64,000 nt of DNA from Cryptomeria japonica (GCF_030272615.1 NC_081406.1:116653783-116717782); one strand, 5' to 3'. Shown: positions 1 through 13,750, counted from the first letter of the stretch. The notes: generated by a model from the sequence alone, not told the origin. Translations and numbers: made by a program.

Positions 1-3000
1 GTGTGAAATCTAGACATTGTAAACTTCTTGAAATTCAGAGAAACAGGAGCAGAAATATTCACAGGCTCGTTGAGACAAAATAAGAAACTTTAGAACATTC
101 TGAAAAGCCCAATTTATACTGAGAATACTTCTTGAAATTCCTGAAAAAAGCTTAGAAATGTAATAATATTGGAAGCATTTCCAAGTTTGATTTCATGTGC
201 ACACACGCATACATATTATATACACAGGTACGCATCCACACATGCATATATGTATAGACATAAAGCCAATTTTGAGACAAAAATTCACATAGTACTTGCA
301 AGACATTTACTTGAATAAAGCACAAGAAGTTCTATACAATTCAATATTAGGCACAACAAAAAGATATTTGCAATCATCATCTAGTATGTGGAATCTTAAA
401 CCAATACAATCATAAAAAGCTTGAGGAATTCATTAATAAAACAAAAATATAAATATAAGATTGTTACTGAACAAAGCTGTGTGACAAAAACGAGCGAACA
501 ACAAAAGGGCGGGAAAGAAAGTTGGCAAACCCTAGCTCCCAATCCTTCAATGCTCCTGTAAAGTCCCCTTCTCCTTAGCATGTGGACATTCACGAGGTTG
601 GCATATAATTTGACCCTCGTAGGCCAAGGATTTGATTAAGGGGTCGACTTGGCGGAAATAGTGGCTTCACATTCTATTTCTACTTGGTTTTATGGTGAAA
701 TAAGGAGATAACACGTATCATGAAACGTGTGCACTTTAATTATAATGTAATAATATTTTAAAAGTGCAATTAAAATAACATCTGTAATAAATAATAATAA
801 AGTGTACCTACCCAATAAGGAAGGAATCTTCTAGAAAGAATCTTATGATGGGATATGAAAAGAATAAATAGAAGAGGGTAATTCATGGTTGAGCATCAGT
901 TGTTTGTTATCTTCTCTTGTATTGTGGTCATGGAGCCAAGGGTTGTCCGCAGATTTGGTCTTAGGGAACAATACCTCCCTTCCATCTGCATAACTGTGGG
1001 GGTGAGAGATCCTCCGAAGGGTTGCCTTGAGAGTGAGGGACATTCAGTCCTTCATACTAAGCTAATTGAGTTTGATATCAGATCTGAGAAGTTTTGCATC
1101 AGACCTCCAGCTACCACGATTTTGCTCGTATGTCATTGTGAATGCATCCTTTCAAAGGTTTGAAGGCAGCGATATCATCTAGAAGGAAGGGCGATTTCCA
1201 TTGATGCATTTTCGAAGAGAATGGAGTGAAGTTGCAGCTGATATACCAGTCTGAAGCAGATCGTACCACACCTCCTTTCCCACGATTTCACTCATACCTT
1301 TCCATTTAAGCATCGAACTTGGCAAAGGGAGATAGCGCTACACTTGGGAGAGGACAGCAATCATTCCTAGGGGTTTAAAGGAGATCTTCGTCTGATAATT
1401 AATTGTTATCAGTCCTTACTACCTGCAGCAGGGGCGATTTGTAGAACCAGTCGATTTGGCATTAGGAGAGCTCCAAATTAAGGGATTTTGCTTGCTTCTT
1501 CAACCACCAGCCTTGGCGATTATAATCAGGTTCATTTGGCATCATTTGTTCTTATTATTTTCAGTTGTAAGCAGACTCCCATGGCTGCCATATGTCTTCA
1601 GATTTCTGAGTATTCCATGCTAGGCTGATAGGTCATTGGGCACATATTTGATCATTGTAATGAATCCTTTATCTCATAAATAAATGGACTAAAAAGGTTG
1701 CATCTCAGTTGCATCTCATTTGTATATTGTTCAAGGCTACATGCCAACTGTTTGTCTAAATTACAGTCAGCTGTAGGTGTAATATTCTTGCACTTAAATT
1801 CATCTTATTGCATTAAAAACCACAAAAAAACTATTGCAAATCCATTCTAGGAGGCCATTAGACAATTTAGAAGTTGTTTGCAAGCCTTAATATCATTGCC
1901 ATTGAAGTATGCAAATCTGAAGTTTTTATATCAGTCATATGCAAAGTGTTTGACATAATTCTTCAAGGGTCAAGAAGTCTGAAAATTTATATCAGAAGTG
2001 GCAAGGGATATTACAGCTCCACCAAGCTCTAGCAATGCAGAACTTTCTTTCAAGGAAATTACAAGGGGATAATGACTCATACAAAATGAGAAAGCTATAT
2101 CCCACGCTCTTAGTTATTTCTGTAAATGGGCTCAAATCTCATTCCTACTATGGTGTAGAGAATAGAGGACATACATATATACTCATTATGCACAGGGCTA
2201 TATTACAACAACACATGTTATCCTTATATAGGTCCTAAAGAGGTATAAGTGTGATGGGTCACACCTTTATATATTAGTTAGGTTAGTCCATTTTTTCCGA
2301 AATGCATCATACTGTGGTAGATTCTTCCAATTGATTACTTCTTCATTTAGGCCTAATCACTCAGTTTGAACATGAACATGCATACCCAATTTCTTCTTGA
2401 GAGAAGCAACATAAAAAAAAAATTGTGGACATGACTTGATCTTGATAATTACAAAGCATATGCAACTGGACCGATCTTTTGCTGTCTACCAAAGATGAAA
2501 ATATTGGCAAAAAATTGTCTGAATTGCGATCTCTCACGAATCAAAACTGATGCCGATTAAATTGTTGAAAAAATCATTGCAGATTTTATGCAAAAAATTG
2601 GGTCGACTATTTCAGAAAAAATTGTGGAAAGTCACAAGTCAATGCATTAAAAATTGCCATTAAAAAACAAAATAATCGTTTTTAACTGAAATCCTAATTT
2701 TTTGTTAGTGGTATACATGTGCTTTGACCCGTGACATAACGTGTTTATTTTTGCATGGGAGAAAGGGCACGCAGACACCGACGACAGTAAAAAACGACAG
2801 TAGGGCACGTATTTGGAATTCCCTTATGAGTTTTTCAACAAAGATGTAATTTCTGAAAGTATTTTCTTGGATGTAATTCCATTTTACCTATATCGATTGT
2901 AATTAGTTTTTACACATTTAATCATCTAGTTTCATATTTCATCCATCAAGGGTTTCCGTTTGACAATATTTTTGGTGTCAAAATCCCATTCATTGAGAGT

Positions 3001-3756
3001 TTGAGTCTTGACAATGCTTTTCACAGCCATATTTGTCTACACTTCTAATGTTTGTGCACCTGTCTTATGTCAACCTTAGGATGCTCCATATCATCCCAAA
3101 GTGCCAACTAACCTATATACAGACATATCAAACTCTGAAGTTGACAATCACCACTCTTTGTGTGAAAGCAAGTTCTGAAACAACTCATTCTAAGTAACAA
3201 TGGGTAAAACCAAATCAACTAAACCTAAGAGAAGTAACGCATTTTACAGATCATGGAGAGCTATTAAAATTTAATATGGATAAAGATATCTAGATCTTCC
3301 AAATTGACAGCCCAAAACCCTTTCTAGCAGGGAAAGAATCTTAGGATCATCTAACCACTGAATGTGTTTAATCTGTATGCAAAGAATGTCAAAAAAAAAA
3401 TCATTTCCTAATATTTTTCTTAAATCACCATATTTCTTAGTTCACCAGCACCTATTATAATTGATCAAAAATTGTTAGAAACTGAATATTTCACCTTTTA
3501 AAAATGGGCACATGTATTTACATGAAGTTTCAAGCCAGAAAGAGCTATTGCATCTCTGTAAGGATATAAAGGGGAATACTAAATATTGCAAGTACCCATG
3601 TCTCGTCTACTCACATAAACATCTCCAAACCTACAAGGAAAAAGCCCACAGACCAAAACAAGTCTCTGCAGATCAGCACTATGGACAAAACACAAGTTTC
3701 TATTTGATCTTTGCACAATTTATGATTTACTCAAGTGATTTAGTTATAAATTTTTT
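1..3756. other. Intergenic stretch, no gene recognised
   Basis: No open frame here shows a domain I recognise. The longest, about 92 codons at 885-1163 on the plus strand, has no convincing homology. Bases 197-262 are rich in alternating purine-pyrimidine steps (acacac, tatata). The segment about 600-1750 has LTR-like traits: an A/T box near 862 (aataaatag), AATAAA at about 1679, and short inverted ends ttggcat near 600 and atgccaa near 1741. No matching target duplication was found, so I do not call it an element. Confidence 0.5.
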
Positions 3757-3806
3757 ATGTTGACTCTCTCGTTTGTTAGGTTTCTTTCGTATTTTTATAA
3801 AAGACA

Positions 3807-5394
3807 ATGGCTTCTACAACTAGAGGTGGTGCAACTTGAGGTGGTGGAAGTAGAGTTGGCGGTAGAAAGAGGGATCCTTTATGGAAACATGGCACACCAG
3901 GTGCAGCACAAGGAGAGGTTATTTGTAACCATTGCACGAAATCTATGACCGGTGGCATACACCGACTCGAATATCACCTTGCACGGATCACTGGAATGAA
4001 CATTACGCCATGTGAAAATTGTCTTGAAGAGGTTGAGAGGGAGGCAAAAGCAAGGCTTTCAGAACATGAGCAAAAGAAGGCAAATAAAAACAGGACAGCA
4101 AAAGTAATGGCAGCCCCAATAACAGATTTCAGTTCTACAAGATTGGGAAGTCTAGGGGTGGGCAGCAATATGTCTAATTATTTCTTTCCCCATAACACTC
4201 TTGGTACGAAGCCTAGATTGCAAGGTACTCATGGAATAAGGAAGTGCATCAACGGGCAAAGGTGGCATGTGCCAGATTTTGGTATTACAATAGTATTCTG
4301 TTTAGTATTGCTTCTAGTCCATATTGGGAGCAATTGATCACTGCATTGACCGTGGCAGGTAAGGGGTTCAAGGCCCCAAGTCATTATGAGTTGAGTAGGC
4401 CATTATTGCAAAATGAAGTCCAAAACCCAATACAACTAGTGGAACAACAAAAGAGGATTTGCAAAAAGAATGGTTGCACCATTTATCTTATGGATGGAAA
4501 GATGGCAGGAATAAGACACTAATCAATTTTCTAGTTGCTTCAGGGGGACAAGTGGTATTTTTAAAATCAGTTGATACCTCAAATAAAGTAAAAAATGCAG
4601 AAACCTTGTGCAACATGTTGGATGAGGTGGTGACAGAAGTGGGAATGCAAAATGTTATTCAAGTTGTAACCGATAATGCAGCTGCATATGTGGCAGCCGA
4701 CAAACTTCTACAGGCTAGGTATCCGACATTATTTTGGAGTAGTTGTGTTGCTCATTGCCTTGACTTGCTCCTTGAGGACATAGGGAAACTAAGTTGGGTG
4801 AACAATGGTGTTGAAGATGGAAGGGAAATCACAAAGTACATCTACAACCACACATGGGTCCTAGAGCTTATGAGACAACACACTGATGGTAAGGATCTTG
4901 TGAGTTCAGGAGACACGTTTTGCCACTAATTTCCTCAACTTACAAAGCATATTAGGTGCATTGCCCAACTTGAAGCGGATGTTTGTGAGTGAAAGATGGT
5001 TGAAGAGTCCTTATTCTAGAAAGCCTAAAGTAGAGAAGGTCGTGAAGACCATTTTTTATGACAGATTTGCCAAACTCGTGGAGGAGATCATCAATGTATG
5101 TTTTCAAACTTCGATTGATGATTTATTTTTTAATTTTCTAATATTACACCTTGCTGATTTTTTTTAAATTTTTCATATCTAATTGTCAAAACCGTTGGTG
5201 AGGGTTCTATTGATGGTGGATGGGGATAAAAACCCCATAGGGTATCTATATGAGGCTATGGATAAGGCGAAAGACGCAATTCAGCACTTGTATGGTTTAG
5301 ACAAGACCAGATATGAACCCATATGGCGCATAATTGATCCGAGGTGGAACCAACAACTCCACCAACATATTCATGTTGCTGCCTACTATTTGAA
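3807..5394 (+). pseudogene. hAT-superfamily transposase, 5' half (BED finger and DUF659-type region), decayed
   Basis: This is the first half of a plant hAT transposase, the enzyme that excises and reinserts hAT DNA transposons in the nucleus. The ATG at 3807 opens a frame broken at codon 11 by TGA. It then shows a BED-type zinc finger: DPLWKHG, a CNHC pair and HRLEYH, at about 3869-3985. After frame changes near 4240 and 4490 comes the DUF659-type core with a GCTI motif, a GR-KTLINFLV stretch, FLKSVD, VVTDNAAAYVAA (with the family's catalytic-type Asp) and the SCVAHCLDLLLEDIG block at about 4735-4790. A probable intron lies at about 5097-5185 (ATCAAT then gtatgt). The next block is KPLVRVLLMVDGDKNPIGYLYEAMDKAKDAI, discussed only as the usual family motif. 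The half ends at HVAAYYLN, exactly where a 38-kb insertion begins; the C-terminal half resumes at 43481. The premature stop and frameshifts make it non-functional. Confidence 0.88.
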
Positions 5395-6191
5395 TGTAAT
5401 GTCCCCTTCTTAACCTGCATCAGTAGATCAGGGTTAGTCTATCACCAGGTCCTTGTACACTAACGAGATGGACAGAGGAGCCATTTAGGGTTGGATTTCT
5501 GTTGATGTGTATTTTGTACACAATCAAACACAGAATAAAATACCCAAGGGTACCTTATCCTCTCTTGAATAAAGTCTCTGAATGCTGAAGATATCGCGAG
5601 AAAGGATCAATCAGGGTGACTTCAATGTTCTTCGCTGTAGGGTCTCTACGTGTGGATAAGCACCAGTGGTCGTTGTAAATGCTGTTTCTTCAAGGAGCCT
5701 TACGTTTCCGAACTGCAGGAACAGAATTTTCCTAAATCTAACAAGTTCTCAAAAAAGATCAAAAGATAGGGTTTGCAAGAGATGGGTTCTAATCTAATCC
5801 TAAGAATGACTCAATGTAAGCTAAACTTGGTAAGATTCTACCAATCTCAGTATTGCCAAGCAATTACAACTCTACTGAAATTGATGCGATCTTCTAAGGT
5901 GTTTTAATGATTTTCAAATCATCAAGAATTATAGATACTACCATGAAGATACATATCAATAGTTCAATAATGATTGAAGGTTCAAGCAATCCAAATTTCT
6001 CCAGTTGACCACACAAGGCGTCCTTACAATCAGTAAGAAGCTAGTGGTTTGGAACGTGAATCTCACCAAAGATCAAGCCCAACACTTATTCCTTCAAACT
6101 TAAATACTACTTCGACTGAGAATGATTCAAGAAAGTAAACAACCATGAAGATAGCCACAAGAATTGCAATAAAACACCATAACTTCAATAT

Positions 6192-6442
6192 TTTATTGAT
6201 CTCAAAGCCAAAATAGACAACAATTGCTTGAAATTCTCTCTTCAATGCTCAATCTTGCTATAAAATAACTTTCTTCTCTCCAAAAGCTCTAATCTTCTAA
6301 CTTCTAACTGCTAATTTCTAATATCTAATGACAAAATGAAAATGAGTGAGGGTATATATAGCATCCTCAATTACAATGAACGGCCCAGATCAAAAGAAGA
6401 TCAAAAGCTGAGATTCTGACACCTAAACCCTAATTAGGGTTT
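6192..6442 (-). promoter_or_regulatory. A1 LTR core: double telobox, TATA box, poly(A) signal
   Basis: In the sense (minus) direction there is a perfect 18-bp palindrome AAACCCTAATTAGGGTTT (6425-6442), then tatatata (6353-6360) in the context gatgcTATATATAccctc, then AATAAA (complement of 6192-6197) about 156 nt downstream. This is the order expected of a U3 core promoter, an R region and a polyadenylation signal. All three parts recur in A2, A3 and A4. Confidence 0.65.
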
Positions 6443-6553
6443 GTTACAAAAAATTCCCTTTTTAGTTGAACATTATTAAATTCATAGCCAAATATTTAAT
6501 TGGCACAAAAATCGAGGGAACATAGACCAATGATAATTAAGATGCCACATCAT

Positions 6554-8984
6554 TCATAACAACCTCTCTTCTAGAACCTTATCCCCTTTCCAATGTTCTT
6601 TCTTAGCATATGCAACGAATCTGGACACAATTCCTTCAATCTCAGCAATAGGAATCTCGGGAAGATTCCTCATTCGTTCCTCCAAATGGATAACCTGATC
6701 AAAGGCCTTGAGAAGAGTCGTATCCCATCCAGGTTCAAGTTCTTTGATCTTTTCAATCAAGAGCATAGTAGTGAACATTAGATCTCACTGCTCATCTATG
6801 ATGACATTCTTATCTTTGCAAAAGATGACCTTGACTCTTTCTTCTAACTCTTGAAGGTCCACATCTGTCTCAACTTCGATCCTCCTGCCAAGAATGGTAC
6901 ACAACACCTCAAACACCTTGTCCTGAATTGGATGGATGACACCTTCAACTTGATTGCATTTGGTGTTGATGTCCTCGAAAAGAACCTCTTTCATCTGGAG
7001 AAGAGTTGACCACTGAAGTAAATTATGAACTCCTCCATCCATTATCTTTTCTTGTGCTAGGATCTTCCTTGGTGTTTGTCTGATTACTTGCAGGACAGGA
7101 ATGATAACATCTCTAGTGTGAGCGAAAGCGACTACTGTTATCATTAGGTTGTGGACGATCTCAAGGACCTGGATAGCTCGATGGATTGTCTGCATCATTC
7201 TTGTTGCAAATTCAACGGCTATTGTGTGGGATTTGTCAATCCAAGAGCTCATAAGCTGAACCAAGCTCTTGACTCTCTCTGCCTCGCCAACTGATTCAAA
7301 GGGAAGTGCTTGCACAGGAGACACTACTGGATCCTGACGTCCCAAAGGCTGATTGAGATGGCTAAAGTAACCTCTCCAAGCACCGACCTCTCTCTCAAGC
7401 TTTCTATTCTTTTCCATTTCTTCCTTAAGCTTGTCTTTAAGTACTTCAAATGAATCGGTCGCCTCATCTAGTGCCTGCTCAGCAGTGAGTGGACCAAGCT
7501 CAAATGTTTCTACGTCATACTCTTCTGCAAGGATTTCACCTTCATACTTGTCCACTACTGGTGTAGCTATCTGCAACTTCATGGACCCTGTCTCATCTCT
7601 GATCATCTTGGACATCTTGGTGGCCTTCCTCTTCTCTGTTGCTTCCTGAGAATTTCCTATAAGGCTCTCTAAGTCAATTACATCATCTTCATCATCAATC
7701 ACAATCACCCTGGTCAGTCTCTCCTTCAACCAATCTGGAATGGCAGATCTTGACTCTTTAACTTGTATTTCCTTAAGCAATGGTTCATCTTCTCGGAGAG
7801 GAGACGTCACTTCATCATCATTCTTTTCTTCATGTAGCTCATTGACTTGGGGAGATTGACTTGATGAATGCTGAGGTGCCTTCCCCTTTTCAAGTTTATC
7901 ATTTTGTACCATTGACTCCATAGATTCATCAACCTCAAGCACCATCTTCTCTTGTCCTTCAACTTGACTTGTCCTTTTTTTCATGTCTGGATGATGTACC
8001 TGATGAGCGATCTCGATTGGCCTCTTGCTTCTTCTTGGAGGGTTCCCTTTTCTCACGTCTTTCTTTCCTCTTTGCGCCTCTAGGATGAGAATTGCCCTCA
8101 CTTGCGCTTGCTCCTCCTTCTTCTGGTCTTTCCTCCAAAGTAAAAGTCATCGGTACGTTCTGCTCTCTTAACTTTTGATGTTGTACATCCACCCATCTGC
8201 GAGTACATGACAAAACTGGGGCTATCAAAGCTCTCGAGTCTGAAATCTCAAGCTCGTTCCAATCTATCTTCACTGCTTTGTCTTCTCTGTCATAGGATGA
8301 CTGGAGATGTCTGCCACTGTCCTGAGCTTTATCGGCCACTCTGTAGAATTTGCATTTCCTGATGAAATCTAAAGGTAATCTGGAATGCATCTTTCTTTTC
8401 ACTTCTAAATCACTTGAGAGATTCATCCAAAAGTCCTCTACCTGAAATTCATGCTTGTATTTCCCACCATATGTCTCTTCTATATACCCATAAGGATTAA
8501 AATTCTCTCTTAAGGCAAAGAACATGAATGAATATGAGGCCAATTCCTTCTCCGCATCATCCAAGGCTAAAGCATTAGGACATACCTCAATTGAGTTCCC
8601 CAATATGATGGGCACGGGAATTCCATTTCTATGCTTGTGTCTGAATGCCTTCACATAGTCTGCCAATTGCCTAGTCACCTCAAGTAGTACTATCCTGTCT
8701 GTCGGATACCTCGGCAACATGTAGGGAGGTGAAGGACACCCATGAACTCTGATATATGTAAACTTTGGAAACTGGATGAACCAAGCACCATACCTCTTTA
8801 CAAGCTCTTGTGCATCCAGAGATAGTCAATTGTGAATCCCACCTTGCAAGATCCTAGTGATGTTCATCGTGAAGGTATCATTGACTAACTTGTAGTCACT
8901 TCCAGGTGGATGATGCAAATGAACATAAGATTCACACACTCTCACTTCTCCGGGCCCTCTTCCGATCACTCCTTTGTGAGGTAG
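6554..8984 (-). pseudogene. A1 LTR-encoded protein, C-terminal portion, broken
   Basis: This is the downstream part of the A1 copy of the roughly 1,070-aa family A protein (described at A2). It begins where A2 was inserted, within the LPHRG codons, and ends at the shared terminus DERLL/EERLL. Visible damage: TGA at 8826-8828 (Arg CGA in other copies, after GGIHN), a frame change in an A-run at about 7976-7984 (7 As in sense, before the acidic segment), and TGA at 6785-6787 (Arg in the RDQM motif of other copies). Still readable are MLPRYPTDR with LLEVTRQLA, the basic KRKERREKREPSKKK linker, the VIVIDDEDD motif and a coiled-coil segment around 7380-7450. It cannot make the full protein. Confidence 0.85.
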
Positions 8985-9664
8985 TGTTGACGTGTATTTT
9001 GTACACAATCATACACAGAATAAAATACCCAAAGGCATCTTATCCTCTCTTGAATAAAGTCTCTAACTGTTGAAGATATCGCAAGAAGGATCAGTTAGGA
9101 TGACTCCAATGTTCTTTTTAGTAGGGTCTCTACGTGTGGATAAGCACCAGTGGTCGTTGTGATTGCTGTGTCATCAAGGGGCCTTACGTTTCCGAAGAAT
9201 TTCCTAAACTAAACAAGCTCTCAAAAAATATCAAAAGAGTAGGGTTTGCAAGAGATCTAGTCTAGTCTAACCCTAAGAATGACTCAATGCGAACGAGACT
9301 TGGCGAGATTCTACCAACTTCAATATTGCCATAAATTAACAACTCAATTGAAATTGATGCGATCTTCTAAGGTAACAAATGATTTTTCAATACATCAAAG
9401 ATCAAGGACACTACCACGAAAGCACATATCCAAGATACAACAACGATTGAAGGTTTAAGCGATTCAAGTATCTCCAGTCGACCACGCAAGGCGTTCCTAC
9501 AATCAGCAAGAAGCTAGTGGTTTGGAAAGTGAATCCTACCAAAGATCAAGTCCAACACTTTGTCCTTCAAATTAACACACTACTTTGATTGAGAATGATT
9601 CAAGAAAGTGAACAACCATGAAGATAACCACAAGAATAGCAATAAAACACCATAACTTCAATAT

Positions 9665-9910
9665 TTTATTGATCTCAAAGCCATCATATACAACAATTGT
9701 TTGAAATTCCTTCCTCAAAGCTCAATCTCACTACAAAATAACTTGCTCTCAAATTTCTAATCTCTAATCACTAATGCTGATATCTAATCTTCTAATCACA
9801 AAATGAAATGAAATGAGGGTATATATAGCATCCTCAATTACAATGAACGGTCCAGATCAAAAAGAAGATCAATGGCCAAGATTATGACACCTAAACCCTA
9901 ATTAGGGTTT
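9665..9910 (-). promoter_or_regulatory. A2 LTR core: double telobox, TATA box, poly(A) signal
   Basis: Sense order: telobox palindrome AAACCCTAATTAGGGTTT (9893-9910), tatatata (9820-9827), AATAAA (complement of 9665-9670). The spacing matches the other copies, with about 155 nt between TATA and AATAAA. This implies a short R region and a U5 of about 650-680 nt ending at the CAACA terminus. Confidence 0.65.
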
Positions 9911-10021
9911 ATTACAAATAGCCCCCTTTCTACTGAACAATATTAAATGCATAGCCAAATATTAAATTTGGCACAAAAATCTAGGAGACATAGACCAATG
10001 ACAATTAAGGTGCCATGTCAT

Positions 10022-13000
10022 TTATAACAACCTCTCATCTAGAATCTTATTCCCTTTCCAATGTTCCTTTTTAGCATATGCAATGAATCTAGATACGATT
10101 CCCTCGATCTCAGCAATTGGAATCTCGAGAAGATTCCTCATTCTTTCTTCTAAGTGGATGACCTGATCAAATGCCTTGAGAAGAGCAGCGTCCCATTCAG
10201 GTTCAAGTTCCTTGGTCTTCTCAATCAAGAGCATGGTAGCAAACATCTGGTCCCGTTGCTCATCTGTGATAACATTAGCATCCTTGCAAAAGATGACCTT
10301 GACTCTATCCTCCAATTCCTGCAAATCCACATCTGTCTCAACCTCGATCCTCCTGCCAAGAAGGGTACGTAGTACCTCAAATACTCTGTCATGGATCGGG
10401 TGGATAACCTCCTCAACATGATTGCACCTAGTACTGATGTCCTCGAAGAGAACTTCCTTCATCTGGAGTAAGGTTGACCACTGAAGTAAACTGTGAGGTC
10501 CTCCATCCATGATCTTTTCCTGCGCTAAGACCTTCCTTGATGTTTGTCTGATTACTTGCAAGACAGGAATGATAACATCTTTGGTATGAGCAAAAGCGGC
10601 TACCGTTATCATCAAGTTGTGTATGATCTCAAGAACCTGGATAGCCCTATGAATGGTCTGCATCATCCTTGTTGCAAATTCCATGGCAACTGTATGAGAT
10701 TTGTCGATCCATGAGCTCATCAGCTGGACCAAACTCCTAACTCTCTCTGCCTCACCAATTGATTGAAGGGGAAGTGCCTGTACAGGTGATCTTGCTGGAT
10801 CCTGACGTCCTAAAGGCTGATTGAGATGGCTGAAATATGTTCTCCATGCACCGACCTCTCTCTCAAGCTTTCTATTTTTCTCCATTTCTTCCCTAAGCTT
10901 GTCTTTCAATGCCTCAAATGAATCGGTGGCATCATCCATTGTCTGTTCGGCTATGGATGGACCTAGCTCAAATGTCTCTACATCATATTCTTTTGCGAGG
11001 ATCTCACCTTCATACTTGTCCACTGCCGGTGTAGCTATCCGCAATTTTCTGGATCCAGTCTCATCTCTAATCATCTTGGACATCTTAGTAGCCTTCCTCT
11101 TCTCTGATACTTCCTGAGAATATCCAACAAGGCTCTCTAAATCAATCACATTGTCCTCGTCCTCGATCACAATTACCTTCGTTAGTCTTTCCTTTAACCA
11201 ATCTGGGATGGCAGATCTTGTTTCTTTAACCTGAATCTCCTTAAGCAATTCTTCTTCTCTGGGAGGAGATGTTACTTCGTTATCCTCTTTATCTTCATGC
11301 AACTCATTATCTTGGAGAGATCCACCTGGTGACCTTTGAGGTGCCTGTCCTTCTTTATCGTTCTGTACCATTGATTCCATAGACTCCTCTATCTCAAATG
11401 TCCTCTTCTCTTGTCAAGAAGATGTGTCGGATGAACGATCTCGGTTGGCCTCTTGCTTCTTCTTGGAAGATTCTCTTTTTTCAGGTCTCTCTTTCCTCTT
11501 CGAGCCTCTTGGATGGAGATTGCCTTCACTTGCGCTTCGAAGGTTGCCTTCACTTGCATTTCTGGGATTAGGATTACCCTCACTTACACTTGCCCCACCT
11601 TCAGCTGGTCTCTCCTCCAAGGTGAAAGTCATAGCTATGCCCTGTTCTCTCAACTTCTAATGCTGCACATCAACCCATCTGCGAGTACAAGACAAGACTG
11701 GAGCCATCAAAGCATCTAGATCCACAACCTCGGGCTCATTCCAATCTAACCTCACTGTTTTGCTTTCTCGATCATAGGATGATTGGAGATGTCTACCACT
11801 GTCCTGAGCTTGGTCGGCCACTCTGTAAATCTTGCATTTTCTGATGAAATCCAAAGGCAATCTAGAATGCATCTTTCTTTTCACTTCAAGATCATCTAAG
11901 AGATTCATCATAAAATCTTCTATCTGAAACTCATGCTTATATTTTCTACCGACTGTCTCCTCTATATATCCATGTGGATCAAAGCTCTCTCTCAAGGCAA
12001 AGAATGAAAATGAATACAAAGCTGACTCCTCTGCGTCATCCATGGCTTGAGCATTAGGACATACCTCAACTGAATTGCCTAATATGATAGGTACAGGAAC
12101 TCCATTTCCATGTCTGTGTCTGAACGCCTTCGCATAAGCTGCCAATTGTCTTGTTACCTCAAGTAACACAATTCTGTCTGTCGGATATCTCGGCAACATG
12201 TATGGAGGTGAAGGACATCCATGGACTCTAATATAAGTAAATTTCGGAAATTGGATAAACCAAGCACCGTACCTCTTTACTAGCTCTTGTGCATCCAGAG
12301 ATAGTCTATTGTGAATCCCTCCTTGCAACGTCCTTGTGATGTTCATCGTGAAGGTATCATTAACTAACTTGTAGTTACTTCCCGACGGATGATGCAAGTG
12401 AACATAGGAATCACAAACTCTGACCTTGTCGGGTCCTCTTCCAATCACTCCTCTGTGAGGTAGTCCTGCATACTCAAAGCTCCTGATCAAGGCATATATG
12501 ACGTATGAACTCATGTGGAAGGACTTGGTAGCCTTCAGTCTCCTTAACTGTACATCCAAGCAATGGCTAATCATTCTTACCCAATGAATTGTTCCTTTTC
12601 CCTGAACTATCACTTGGATGAAGTAGAACATCCACTTCTCAAAATAGAAGGCTTGAGGGGCTCCTGTGACTCGGTTGAGCATTGTTATCAAATCTCTGTA
12701 CTCCTCCTGGAAGTCGATCCTATGTGGTGTGTTCGGGATCTTGCTCAGGCGAGGACGACTCTTGAGTAGCCAGTTCTTGTTGATGATGCTTAAGCAAGCA
12801 TCAGGATCATCTTCGTACATGGACCTGGCTCCTTCTATGCTTTTGTAGATCATATCTCTGTGCTCTGGAAGATGAAAAGCCTCACTTATAGCCTCCTCTG
12901 AAAGGTAAGCCAAAGTGTTTCCCTCCTTGGACACGATCGTTCTGGACTGTGGATCATAATGACGAGCACATTCGATCATCAACTCATGGCACTAGACTGC

Positions 13001-13234
13001 TGGAGGGAAGCCGGCCGCCTTAATAATGCCACTTTCAATTATCCTCCTGGCGACAGGTGATGGCTTGCCAATGTAAGGGACCTCTCGAAACTTCTTCGTA
13101 CTGAAGTTGCCCAAGTTGGTATCTCCAATGTTGCTCCACTTCGACACGATCTTGGTCTCCAATTCTTCGGTCTTTTGATCTTCCTTCATGAGAGCTGGAC
13201 GACTGGTGGATGCTCCCGCCTTCGGGGTCGCCAT
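10022..13234 (-). pseudogene. A2 LTR-encoded protein of about 1,070 codons, three nonsense mutations
   Basis: This is the best frame-preserving copy of the family A protein: a single frame of 1,071 codons from the ATG at 13234 to 10022, with no frameshift but three stops. The stops are TAG at 12992-12994, TAG at 11654-11656 and TGA at 11414-11416; each is one C-to-T step from the Gln or Arg codon in sister copies. The N-terminal ~520 residues form a globular domain (KIVSKWSNIGD, RRIIESGIIKAAGFPP, ECARHYDPQS, EEAISEAFHLPEH, MLPRYPTDR-LLEVTRQLA). A short SEGN repeat follows, then a basic NLS-like linker (about 578-602), a SUMO-interaction-like VIVIEDED (about 687-694), a coiled coil (about 760-796) and a helical C-terminus. 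I see no catalytic retroelement motif. The N-domain has the feel of plant mobile-domain or plant-transposon-type domains, but that is a guess. Function is unknown. The start is favoured because ATGGCG/ATGGTG follows a conserved acceptor-like tgtag or cacctac-complement in all copies. Confidence 0.85.
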
Positions 13235-13742
13235 CGTAACACCTACAAAACATTTCATAATGAGAAATAGATTTTGCAATGTATAACTATAGATTAGAGA
13301 TTAAATTTAGGAAACTTCATGATAAGTCTTTGAGTTATCATTTCCTAAACACAATCGAGCTACTGAAATTTCAAAATTTCAAAATTCAAAATTCAAGGCT
13401 ATGATGATCAAAATTCAAAATTCAAGACAAAGGATCTTCGCCATACCTCTCTTGCGAGCTAACTCTAAAAATGCAAAATAAGAAATTCGCCTAGGCAAAA
13501 ATGAGGTTTGAAGATTTCAACGAGATCTTCCTCAAGCGAACGTCTTCCTTAACAACTTCGCCACCTTTGGGGGGTCTTCAATCGAGATGATGGCAAGCTC
13601 GCTCCACTTGAACCAAACTCGCACTCCTTTTGATGATGTCTCGCACCTCCTTTTGATGATATTCGCACCTTGTAATTGTCTTCTCCAAATCGCATGTAAA
13701 GGATGATTGAATGATGTTTTAAAATGCAATAACTCACCCTTC

Positions 13743-13750
13743 CTTTATAG
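13743..13750 (-). promoter_or_regulatory. A2 internal gene TATA box
   Basis: In sense this is GGAGAGCGCCTATAAAGG, about 510 nt upstream of the ATG at 13234. The gagcgc-plus-TATA combination is conserved at the same place in A1, A3 and A4, between the AT-rich spacer and the 5' leader. It is therefore the likely promoter of the LTR-encoded ORF, distinct from the LTR promoter near the 3' end. Confidence 0.55.

Noticed and set aside
885-1163. 92-codon ORF in the left flank
   Set aside because: There is no recognisable domain, start context or supporting neighbour.
600-1750. Possible solo LTR (ttggcat...atgccaa ends, A/T box, AATAAA)
   Set aside because: No TG...CA pair with a matching 5-bp duplication was found.
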